A DNA stretch of 17,544 bases from Desulfobulbaceae bacterium (lineage in GTDB: Bacteria; Desulfobacterota; Desulfobulbia; Desulfobulbales; SURF-16), in assembly GCA_023230525.1 (NCBI GenBank), contig JALNXE010000092.1:1-17544 (forward strand), given 5' to 3'. Below the pieces are notes generated by a model. It was not told the DNA's origin and did not search any database. It was given only the letters and a program-made list of their open reading frames with translations. The position numbers and the translations under genes are program-made. Positions 7,237 through 13,880 of the stretch are shown one piece after another. The stretch's first letter is position 1; every line of letters starts with the position of its first letter.

Positions 7237-7902
7237 CTATTTTTGTCTTGAGCGGCGGCGTACGCCGGCTAAGGCCCCCAGACCCGATCCCAGTAAAACA
7301 ACGGCGCCCGGAAGCGGCACGGCGGTTTGCGGAACGGCGTCTGTTTCAAGGTCAACCCGGAAGCTATTCAAGGTGCCCGTCTCGTATTGTACGTTGTCAT
7401 AAAGAGCGAGACTCCAGATGCCTGCGGCCAGATCACCATTGAAGAAAGACAACAGGTTACTGTCGCCATCAGCGTCGGGGCCGTTTGAGGTCGGTTTAAA
7501 GGAACCGGGCCCATAGGGTGGTGCAGCGTTATTGATATAAGTTGTAGCCTGATCGTCGAACAGGACATTGGACATGTTATTACGGTATTCGTTATTGTTA
7601 TTATACAGCTGTACCCATTTCCAAGAAGACGCGCCCTCTTCCTGGTGGGCAATATAGATGTCCAAATCACCAATGTAAGTATGCGTGATGTCCACAAAAA
7701 TATTAACATCCGTGATGTTGCCCGGGGCGTCGACCAAGATATCGGCATAGACCCAGTTGCCCAGATCACCATTCTCATCCGTCTCGGTAATGGCGAGCGG
7801 CCCATCCGAGTAGGTAAGTGAGTAGGTTGCTGCTGCTGCAGGCCCGGCAAGAAGGCCGCAACAGAACATTGCGGCCGCAAGTGTAGCGATTGATTTTTTC
7901 AT
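7237..7902 (-). CDS. PEP-CTERM (VPLPA-type) exported protein with P-domain-like fold
   Basis: The 221-aa protein has a signal peptide (1-24, cut near PAAAA). Its beta-rich body (about 28-190) resembles a proprotein-convertase P/Homo B domain: NITDVNIFVDITHTYIGDLDIYI, then a late GIWSLALYDNVQYETGTLNSFRVDL. The C-terminal sorting signal VPLPGAVVLLGSGLGALAGVRRR (195-217; motif, TM helix, Arg cluster) is recognised by an exosortase in EPS-producing bacteria. No exosortase is in the window. The ATG has GAGGGA upstream. It is transcribed in the same direction as the OmcZ-like gene, 286 bp upstream of it, so it may or may not share that transcript. Its function is unknown; P domains in secreted proteins usually stabilise or bind partners. 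The stop codon lies inside an AT-rich inverted repeat (GACAAAAA/TTTTTGTC) that could weakly terminate. Confidence 0.85.
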   Translation of the reverse strand: MKKSIATLAAAMFCCGLLAGPAAAATYSLTYSDGPLAITETDENGDLGNWVYADILVDAPGNITDVNIFVDITHTYIGDLDIYIAHQEEGASSWKWVQLYNNNNEYRNNMSNVLFDDQATTYINNAAPPYGPGSFKPTSNGPDADGDSNLLSFFNGDLAAGIWSLALYDNVQYETGTLNSFRVDLETDAVPQTAVPLPGAVVLLGSGLGALAGVRRRSRQK

Positions 7903-8909
7903 GTTCTTCCCTCATGTCCAAATTTTCATTTTTCTCTACAACTATCTCCACTCTGATGCAGAGTGGAATGGCCTCAAGGCCATGCGACAATTTGTCATTT
8001 CCCTCAAGACAAACTTAAACAGCCTTTCCCTGCTGATGTCAAGCAGCAGCAGGTGTGGCAAATTGTCGCAGGACCAAAACAATATATCTTACTTTCAGGC
8101 AAAGCAGCAATGCCCGATCAAAAACCGCCTTGGCCGCTGCATAGCTGCAAAAAACAACCAGGGACCAGGACCGGAAGCCGTCATGCCTATCCAGAACCGG
8201 CCGCAGATGCGCGGGGCCGGCACGACCCGTTTGGGCAAAAATTCACAAACGTTCTCCCTCAGCAGCAAACCATTTCCACCCTGATTATTTCACATCCCGC
8301 AAATGCAGCGATTTCTGCTCTAGGTATTTCTACTTAGCATCAACAAGTTAAGCAACAGCGATGCCAATGGTTAACATATTTTATATTCTTCATTATTTCA
8401 ACAAATTAAATCGTCTGGCGTTTCCCGAAACTGTAAGAACAAAGAGAATTAATCCGCATTTGCGGATGGGTATTCCGGAAAATCATAATAATTCCACTGG
8501 CTTTGTTGTTCAGGCATGCGCCTGACATTTGCGATCTTCCCGGCCAACAAACCGTTATAAAAAAAACGAGGTCATTCTGAAAACAAGAATCGCCTAAGGA
8601 GCCGTAAAGAAACGCTCAGAAATGAAAGTCTGGATGGAGATCCACTCCTCGCGGGGATGACAGCAGGAAAGAAGGCGGACGAGGCGCTCCGGAGAATCAG
8701 ACAAGGATCAGCCAGAGCGGCATGAAAAGGCGAAGGGGAAGGCGATGCAAGGCTTGCGGTACGCCAGGCAAGAGCTGCCAGGACACGACGACGAACCCAA
8801 GAGACCAGACGGACTGCGGGCCTGAGCACGCAGTCCGTCAATCACCGCAACAATCCAGGCGGGTTTACCTGGAACAAGCTCCTGAAAAAAAGAAAAGAAA
8901 GAGGCTCAA
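7903..8909. other. 1-kb non-coding region with several palindromes
   Basis: No convincing gene on either strand. Perfect hairpins lie at 7947-7967 (8-bp stem), 7968-7983 (6 bp), 8452-8467 (7 bp), 8510-8525 (6 bp) and 8808-8839 (11 bp). A 12-bp inverted pair lies at 7983-7994/8059-8070. An AT-rich stretch covers about 8280-8460 and a repeat-like element lies at 8571-8661. The left end is the upstream region of the PEP-CTERM gene; the right end follows slyD. Open frames here have arginine-rich or low-complexity products and no good start sites. Confidence 0.6.
8571..8661. repeat. Repeat-like element with GTCATyC ends
   Basis: The element begins GTCATTCTGA (8571) and ends in GCGGGGATGAC (8661), so its ends are inverted copies of GTCATyCC. 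On the minus strand it starts GTCATCCCCGCGAGGAGTGG and would translate to VIPARSGSP. That resembles the VIPAKAGIQ peptide which marks the common GTCATTCCCGCG...GCGGGAATCCAG bacterial repeat. This one looks like a diverged copy. Copy number cannot be judged from this window. Confidence 0.45.
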
Positions 8910-8915
8910 TCAGCC
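8890..8915 (-). terminator. Probable terminator overlapping the slyD stop codon
   Basis: On the minus strand GGCT(GATTG)AGCC (8915-8903) is followed by a T-rich run TCTTTCTTTTCTTTTTTTC. The stem is only 4 bp, extended weakly by flanking C and G, and the slyD stop lies in it. It is short but correctly placed. Confidence 0.4.
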
Positions 8916-9455
8916 GCAATTGCAGCCGGAACCGCAGGCGCCGCCGGGCTCGCAGCTGCCCTCACCATGGGACCCGCAGCCGCAGCCGCAATCATCGTCA
9001 AGCTCAGCCAGCTCTTCCGCGCTGGGCTCCCGGACTTCGACCACATTCACCTCAAAGCAGAGGGTCTTGCCGGCCAGGGGATGATTAAGGTCAACGGTCA
9101 CGGTGGCATCCTCGGTATTTACCTTGGACACGCTGATCATGACCGGGCCATGGGGGCCATGGGCCTCAAAGGTCATGCCGGGCTCAACCGTGACATCGTC
9201 AGGAAACTGATCCATGGGGATGTCCTGGAACAGATCATCACTGACCTCGCCGTAGGCATCTTCCGGCTCAACGACTATCCGCGAGCTGTCACCGACTTTC
9301 ATGCCCATCAGGGCATTTTCCAGGCCGGGAATAATCTGCCCTGATCCGGCAATAAAACCGAGAGGCTCACCTGCCTCGGATTTGTCGACTTCTTCTCCGG
9401 AATCCAATGTCAGCCTGTAATCGATAGCCACATATAATTTATCTGCAATATTCAT
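8910..9455 (-). CDS. slyD: SlyD-type FKBP peptidyl-prolyl cis-trans isomerase with metal-binding Cys-rich tail
   Basis: The 181-aa cytosolic FKBP of the SlyD subfamily is a prolyl isomerase and chaperone that can donate nickel in relatives. The FKBP core is split by an insert-in-flap chaperone domain: YRLTLDSGEEVDKSE, then FIAGSGQIIPGLENALMGMK, then PEDAYGEVSDDLFQDIPMDQF as the flap entry, and NHPLAGKTLCFEVNVVEVR closing the fold. The tail (about 154-181) carries seven Cys alternating with Gly, plus His and Glu, in place of the His-rich tail of E. coli SlyD. A perfect AGGAGGT (9467-9461) precedes the ATG by 5 nt. The gene stands alone, with an unusual leader upstream. Some annotators would call it only FKBP-type PPIase. 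Confidence 0.92.
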   Translation of the reverse strand: MNIADKLYVAIDYRLTLDSGEEVDKSEAGEPLGFIAGSGQIIPGLENALMGMKVGDSSRIVVEPEDAYGEVSDDLFQDIPMDQFPDDVTVEPGMTFEAHGPHGPVMISVSKVNTEDATVTVDLNHPLAGKTLCFEVNVVEVREPSAEELAELDDDCGCGCGSHGEGSCEPGGACGSGCNCG

Positions 9456-9494
9456 GAATTACCTCCTAAAGGATGCACTGCGCATCCATTTACG

Positions 9495-9536
9495 AAAAAA
9501 AATCCCGATGAGGCCTGCTGTTCCGGCATCATCGGG
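9495..9536 (-). terminator. Intrinsic-terminator-like hairpin in the slyD leader
   Basis: On the minus strand CCCGATGATGCC (9536-9525) pairs with GGCCTCATCGGG (9515-9504), a 12-bp stem with one mismatch and a 9-nt loop. It is followed by A and eight T (9503-9495). No minus-strand gene lies upstream, since the neighbour at 9788 runs the other way, so it can only act on a transcript starting just before it. It ends 40 bp before the slyD ATG. Confidence 0.7.
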
Positions 9537-9549
9537 CTCCACTTCCTGT

Positions 9550-9577
9550 ACTTTAAGGCATCAACCCAGAAAGTCAA
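9550..9577 (-). promoter_or_regulatory. Possible sigma70 promoter of slyD
   Basis: On the minus strand TTGACT (9577-9572) and TAAAGT (9555-9550) are spaced by 16 bp. Transcription would start near 9543, so the terminator-like hairpin would begin about 7 nt into the RNA. The -10 box matches consensus at only four of six bases. Confidence 0.4.
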
Positions 9578-9787
9578 CTGTTTAGATGGGCGGCAGCAAC
9601 TCTTTTCCCAGGCAGTTTATCCCGTTGACTCAGGTGGGGATGGCGGATAAGTTATAAATTCGAAAAGACCATTTGCAAATCCTGTTATACAGCAGTAAAA
9701 GTTACTGGAATTTCCGACAACACAAGTAAAACGTGGCAAAAAATGTCCACCCAACCTTTTACCCACAAGGGATTTTCAGGAGAAACC

Positions 9788-10426
9788 ATGACCAGCGAAC
9801 TATTTGACAAGGCAGCTGGGGACTGGGACAAGAATTCTCTGCGCCTCCAGCTCGCCAGAAGCGTTGCCGCTGCCATCAAGAATACCGTTCCTCTTAATAA
9901 TGACATGAGCGCCCTGGAAATCGGCTGCGGCACCGGCCTCATCACCACGGAACTCGCCCCCCATCTGAAAAGCATTGTCGCCACCGATACCTCGGGAGGC
10001 ATGCTCTGGGTCCTGCAGGAAAAAATCAACGGACAGTCATTAGCCAACATCGAGACGATGCAACTTGACCTTGCCGCAGATGACAACCCGCTTGCCGGCC
10101 GGAGCTTCAACCTGATTTACAGCAGCATGACCCTGCATCATATAAAGAATACGGCCGCTGTTTTACAAAAATGCCGGCAGCTGTTGGCCCCTGAAGGCTT
10201 CCTGGCTATAGCCGACCTGGAAAAAGAGGACGGCACCTTCCATGGCGACATGGGCGGCGTGGAACATCTCGGCTTTGCCCCCGGGCAGCTTGCCGAACTG
10301 GTGAGCAAATCCGGATTTAGCCAACTCAACATCGCCACAGCGCATGTGATCACCAAAGAGAATGCCCAAAGACAGGTGCGTGACTACCCGGTATTTCTCC
10401 TTACCGCCCGCAGAGGTGAGCCATGA
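9788..10426 (+). CDS. Class I SAM-dependent methyltransferase (Methyltransf_11-like)
   Basis: The 212-aa soluble methyltransferase has motif I LEIGCGTG (43-50) for S-adenosylmethionine, an acidic loop ATDTSGGML (65-73) and motif IV-like FNLIYSSMTLHHI, followed by LLAPEGFLAIADLEKEDGTFH. The pattern matches small-molecule methyltransferases of the UbiE/BioC kind; the substrate cannot be told. The ATG at 9788 is preferred over one at 9743 because AGGAG lies 5 nt before it, while the earlier ATG has no Shine-Dalgarno sequence. The Cys-cluster protein gene begins 12 bp after its stop, so the two are probably one operon. The 332-bp gap to the left holds the slyD leader and no gene. Confidence 0.88.
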   Translation: MTSELFDKAAGDWDKNSLRLQLARSVAAAIKNTVPLNNDMSALEIGCGTGLITTELAPHLKSIVATDTSGGMLWVLQEKINGQSLANIETMQLDLAADDNPLAGRSFNLIYSSMTLHHIKNTAAVLQKCRQLLAPEGFLAIADLEKEDGTFHGDMGGVEHLGFAPGQLAELVSKSGFSQLNIATAHVITKENAQRQVRDYPVFLLTARRGEP

Positions 10427-10438
10427 GGACAAATTACC

Positions 10439-10801
10439 ATGAAGTGTGACCGGGAAAACTGCCGGGCTGATATTGCCGAAGGAGAAGAGAGATGCCTGCA
10501 TGGCCGGGTGCTCTGCGAGGACTGCTACATGGACGCCCTCTCTCCTGCCAAGACATGCGATCCATGGGCGGTACGCAGCGCATCCATTGCCGGTTCAACC
10601 GGGGATACCATGCAATCCGGCGGGCTGCAGGGAAAAATCCTGGACCTGCTCAAAAAAAATGGGGGGCTGCCCCTTGCCGAACTGGCACAGAGGTTGGCGG
10701 TACGCCCCGGGGATCTGGAAAGGGAGATTGCCGCCCTGCGCCACATGGAGAAGGTGCGCGCCGCAATGGTGCATGGCAGCAAGGTGATAACCCTCTGGTA
10801 G
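10439..10801 (+). CDS. Small protein with N-terminal Cys cluster and winged-helix-like C-terminus
   Basis: The 120-aa protein is of unrecognised family. Residues 1-40 hold six Cys (3, 8, 19, 26, 29, 40) and His21, compatible with a zinc-ribbon or LIM-like metal site (CDRENC ... CLHGRVLCEDCYMDAL). Residues 62-120 look like a winged helix: KILDLLKKNGGLPLAELAQRL, then REIAALRHMEKVRAAM and a strand VHGSKVITLW. It could be a metal-responsive DNA- or RNA-binding regulator, but that is inference. It follows the methyltransferase gene by 12 bp, with GAGGA overlapping that gene's stop region as the ribosome-binding site. Similar short proteins are, from memory, annotated hypothetical in Geobacter-type genomes. 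Confidence 0.8.
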   Translation: MKCDRENCRADIAEGEERCLHGRVLCEDCYMDALSPAKTCDPWAVRSASIAGSTGDTMQSGGLQGKILDLLKKNGGLPLAELAQRLAVRPGDLEREIAALRHMEKVRAAMVHGSKVITLW

Positions 10802-10905
10802 AGCTTGGCTCGCCCTCAAGGGGCGGGTTGGAAAGCGCTGAGCCCTGCCCAGGGAAAGAAGCGGAACACCCTCCCAGGTTTTTTTCAACAGCCGGGCGGA
10901 ACCAT

Positions 10906-10936
10906 TTGACACGTCCCCACCCGGGGATTATATAAT
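10906..10936 (+). promoter_or_regulatory. Strong sigma70 promoter
   Basis: A perfect TTGACA (10906-10911) is followed by TATAAT (10931-10936, spacing 19) overlapping TATATA (10929-10934, spacing 17). The spacer contains CCCC-ACC-CGGGG, able to form a small palindrome. This is the best promoter match I saw in the window, and it fires rightward 340 bp before the next gene. Confidence 0.65.
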
Positions 10937-10941
10937 CTGAC

Positions 10942-11118
10942 TTGTCTAACCATTTATTGCAACAATCGTGTTGCGGCAATTTCTTTTTCCCGACGGAGTG
11001 TTTTGCACAAGGCTGCGGTTCAGGGCCACGGCGCCATCAGTACTCCCCGCTACAATTTCCTGACCTGCCCAGACACCACATGCCGCATTGCCTGCGGTCC
11101 CGGTTTTTCCGTTTTTTT
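10942..11118 (+). ncRNA. Candidate structured RNA or long leader, about 175 nt
   Basis: From the predicted start near 10942 I see a hairpin GCAACA(ATCG)TGTTGC. GGTTCAGG near 11017 pairs with CCTGACC near 11063 with one bulge. A 5-bp hairpin CCGCA/TGCGG (11083-11097) is followed by CGG-TTTTT-CCG and seven T (11112-11118) that could terminate. GGCTGCGG (11011-11018) can alternatively pair with CCGCAGCC (11123-11130), just past that T run, which suggests a switch. It does not match the 6S, SRP, tmRNA or RNase P cores that I know. The 476-bp gap 10802-11277 has no other gene. Confidence 0.35.
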
Positions 11119-11277
11119 GTGGCCGCAGCCATTTCCAGCGGCTCCGGCACTTTTCACGGCAGGCCGGCCCACGGCAGGTTCACCTTTACGGCAGGCCGCT
11201 CGATGTAAACGGCAGCCCGCAGAAAAAAGCCAAAACACTTCACGGGTCCCACGCCAACCTGGAAGAGGGAATTTTTT

Positions 11278-11880
11278 ATGCGCCTCTGTGCCATTTGCGC
11301 TCAAGAGAACAAAACGTGCTGCGTCTCCCGCGACATCCTGCTCAGCGCGGGAGATCTGGAGAGGATTGCCGTGCACACCGGCGCCGCTGATTTTTTTGAA
11401 CTGCGGAAACCCACCTCCCCGGAGTATCTGGATCAGGACGATGATCCGAACTGGAATCACTATACCCTGTTTGCCGACGGTTCCCGCCGGGTGGTTAAAC
11501 ATGGGTCGCCGGGCATCTGCTGGTTTCTCACCGCCCGGGGCTGCCTGCTGCCGGAGCAGGTCCGGCCGCTGGTCTGCCGCCTGCACCCGGTGGAGTTCAC
11601 CGAGCAGATGATCACCGGCCTGTCCAGGGAATGCCCGGCTGAGCACCTGCCGGAAAACGAGACACTGCTGACAAATCTGGAGATGGACCTCGACCTGGCC
11701 GAACTCTGCAGGCAGCAGCTTTACGCCGAGCTGCGGCAGGAGACATTGCGCCGTTCCGCAAAGCAGCCTGACCAAAAAAGAACGGGCAAGAGCAAAGAAT
11801 GCACGGGATCCGCGGGCTATCTGCCCGGGTCCATGGGGGATGCGGCTAACTGCCGGCAGCGCCCCTGGCCAGTTCGATGA
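11278..11880 (+). CDS. YkgJ-like Cys-cluster protein (zinc/iron-chelating domain)
   Basis: The 200-aa protein has an N-terminal cluster CAICAQENKTCC (Cys 4, 7, 14, 15) followed by LSAGDLERIAVHTG. Later Cys lie in GICWFL, RGCLL and LVCRLHPVEFT, with another in the ECPAEHL segment. This order resembles the YkgJ/UPF0153 family, whose conserved Cys bind zinc or iron; the exact role is unknown. GAGGGA lies about 6 nt before the ATG. The gene may be transcribed from the strong promoter 340 bp upstream. Its last 35 bp overlap the 3' end of dsbD on the other strand. The final 40 residues are basic and low in conservation signals, so the frame may run past a natural domain end. Confidence 0.75.
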   Translation: MRLCAICAQENKTCCVSRDILLSAGDLERIAVHTGAADFFELRKPTSPEYLDQDDDPNWNHYTLFADGSRRVVKHGSPGICWFLTARGCLLPEQVRPLVCRLHPVEFTEQMITGLSRECPAEHLPENETLLTNLEMDLDLAELCRQQLYAELRQETLRRSAKQPDQKRTGKSKECTGSAGYLPGSMGDAANCRQRPWPVR

Positions 11881-13705
11881 ATTCAGCCTTTGACAGCAGA
11901 CCGTACACCTTTTTGACCAGGTTGCCGTCTTTATCAAAGAACAGCATGGCCGGCGGGCCAAAGACGCTGAATTTATCCTTCATCGGCTGGGTGCGCGGGT
12001 CAAACTGATCCTGCAAATCAGCCTGGATGACGACAAAGCCTGCCTGGAGAAATTCTCTGACCTCGCTGTCAGCGAAGACATTCTTTTCCATGATTTTGCA
12101 ATCCGTACACCACGGCGCATAGTAGTCAAGAAACACCGGTTTGCCCGCCTTCCTGGCCTCGGCAAATTTCGCGGTCAGCTCATCGATGTCACGGACCCGT
12201 TCAAACAATGGCTCCCCGGCAACAGGATGATCAAGCGGGTCAGCCCCCACGTTGATCGAGCCGATATTCAACTGCACCGGCCGCAGAATCTCCCGATTAC
12301 CCTGTACGGCGCCGACCAGGGCAAAGACACCCCAGAGGATCAGCAGGGTGCCGCCCGCCTTCCACAGATATTTCCAGCCAGCCCTTGCCGCTGCTGACTG
12401 CCTCACCAACATGTACACCCCGGTGATGACCAGAAACGGCGCCCACAGGTACAGTACCGGCAACCAGGGGATCGAGGTGACAATGGTCATGGCCAGGCCG
12501 ACCATGACCACGCCGAATGCATGTTTCACCGTATTCATCCAGGTTCCCGTCTTGGGCAGCAGCCAGCCGGCGCCGATACCGAGCAGGATCATCGGCGCCC
12601 CCATGCCCAGGGCCATGAGAAACATGATGGCCCCGCCCAGCACCGGGTCCCGGCTGTCCAGTGCGGCACCCAGATTGAGAATCAATATCGGCGAGACACA
12701 GGCCCCGGCGATGACCGAGGAGAGCATCCCCATCATGAACACCCCGGCAAAGGTCCCGCCCCGCAGTCCGCTTGCCTTGGCCTGGGCCCTGGACTGCAGG
12801 AACGCCGGCATCTGCAGGTCATAGACCCCGAACATGGCCAGGGACAGCAGCACCAGCACCCCGGCCGCCGGCAGCAGAAAATACGGGTGCGAGGTATAGG
12901 CCTGCAGCTGCTGGCCGGTTGAGCCGGCCAGCACCCCGGCCCCGGCCCAGACCACCGCGGTGCCCAGCACGTAAAACGCCGCCAGCATCGCCCCGCGGGC
13001 CCTGGTCATATTGCCGCTCTGGCCGGCAATGATGGTGGAGATGATCGGCAGCATGGGCAGCACGCAGGGCGTGGCGGCCAGGCCGAGACCGGACAGGAAG
13101 GCCAGCAGCAGGCTGCGCATGGCATCCCATAATATGGCGGATTCCGTTGCCGGGCCAACTGGTGCGGCAAGGCTGCCGGCATGAGCCGCCTTCTCAGCGG
13201 CCGGAGCCAGGACCAGCACCTTTTCCCTGGTCTGGGGCGGATAGCAGAGACCGAGTTTTCCGGCGCATCCCTGGGCATGGGCGATGAGCTTGAAGGGACC
13301 GGGCACGCTTGCGGTAATGGGCACGGCAATGGTGACGGTGCGGGTGTAGGTTTCCACTTCACCCTGGGAGCCATCGGGCTTCAGGCCCAGTTTGAGCTTG
13401 CCGGCCGGATACACCGGCTCGCCAAGCTCCACCCCCGGCGTGCCGGAGGCAAAAGAGATCCTGTCGCGGTAGAGATAGTAATCCTCCGCTGCGGTCCAGC
13501 TGGCCTGGATGGTATCCCCCTTGACCACCGCCTCAAAGCGGAAGGCTTCTTCCGGCTTCAGCGGGGCCTCGGCCGCCTGCCCGGCAATAGAGTGCAGAAG
13601 CAGCAGCAGGGCCGTCAGGCAGACGGCAACATATGGTCTCAGCCCGGCCGGGGCTGCGTCAATCTGCTGATCATCGTTTTTTTGGGTCATGTCAGGCAAT
13701 TCCAT
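11846..13705 (-). CDS. dsbD: Thiol:disulfide interchange protein DsbD
   Basis: The 619-aa inner-membrane protein passes electrons from cytosolic thioredoxin to periplasmic thiols. From the N-terminus there is a signal anchor (about 24-44), a DsbD-alpha domain with Cys147 and Cys154 (QGCAGKLGLCYPP), and about eight membrane helices (196-465) with Cys214 (ATPCVLPMLP) and Cys336 (GACVSPI). The C-terminal thioredoxin-like gamma domain has Cys533/Cys536 (YAPWCTDCKIMEKNVF). The alpha-domain Cys pair is one residue wider apart than in E. coli. Reduction of apocytochrome CXXCH motifs is a known DsbD job and suits this cytochrome-rich region. The start is uncertain: ATG at 13705 or 13690 (GGA about 10 nt before the latter). 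Past the stop, CGGGCA (11827-11822) could pair with TGCCCG (11788-11783) before TTCTTTTTT, a weak terminator. Confidence 0.95.
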   Translation of the reverse strand: MELPDMTQKNDDQQIDAAPAGLRPYVAVCLTALLLLLHSIAGQAAEAPLKPEEAFRFEAVVKGDTIQASWTAAEDYYLYRDRISFASGTPGVELGEPVYPAGKLKLGLKPDGSQGEVETYTRTVTIAVPITASVPGPFKLIAHAQGCAGKLGLCYPPQTREKVLVLAPAAEKAAHAGSLAAPVGPATESAILWDAMRSLLLAFLSGLGLAATPCVLPMLPIISTIIAGQSGNMTRARGAMLAAFYVLGTAVVWAGAGVLAGSTGQQLQAYTSHPYFLLPAAGVLVLLSLAMFGVYDLQMPAFLQSRAQAKASGLRGGTFAGVFMMGMLSSVIAGACVSPILILNLGAALDSRDPVLGGAIMFLMALGMGAPMILLGIGAGWLLPKTGTWMNTVKHAFGVVMVGLAMTIVTSIPWLPVLYLWAPFLVITGVYMLVRQSAAARAGWKYLWKAGGTLLILWGVFALVGAVQGNREILRPVQLNIGSINVGADPLDHPVAGEPLFERVRDIDELTAKFAEARKAGKPVFLDYYAPWCTDCKIMEKNVFADSEVREFLQAGFVVIQADLQDQFDPRTQPMKDKFSVFGPPAMLFFDKDGNLVKKVYGLLSKAEFIELARGAAGS

Positions 13706-13880
13706 TCAAAACATGGCTTGCCGGGCAAGGCGGCAGGCCAAGGATGCAGGCAGGATGAAAACATGCTGCCGGAGCAAAGCAGGGCGGAAATGGGTACACG
13801 TCTTTTTTTATCACACCCTCTAGCTGTTTGGCAAGTTGCACGGCCGGAAAATCAGCTGAATACGGGGCGGAATAAATCTT

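Noticed and set aside
8059..8069. Sigma54-like TGGCA...CGCA box upstream of the PEP-CTERM gene
   Set aside because: GG and GC are 9 bp apart instead of 10, and the box points away from the gene.
8572..8841. 89-aa open frame on the minus strand
   Set aside because: Arginine- and serine-rich low-complexity product overlapping repeat-like DNA, with a VIPARSGSP peptide typical of translated repeats and no ribosome-binding site.
10938..11118. 6S RNA
   Set aside because: Length fits, but the 5' and 3' ends do not pair into the long closing stem that 6S RNA needs.
11003..11611. 202-aa open frame overlapping the YkgJ-like gene start
   Set aside because: It covers the candidate RNA and then the YkgJ-like gene in another frame. 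The product has no recognisable domain, and the frame at 11278 has the good ribosome-binding site and Cys motifs.
11050..11961. 303-aa minus-strand open frame
   Set aside because: Antisense shadow of the YkgJ-like gene and its leader; the product is low complexity with no domain.
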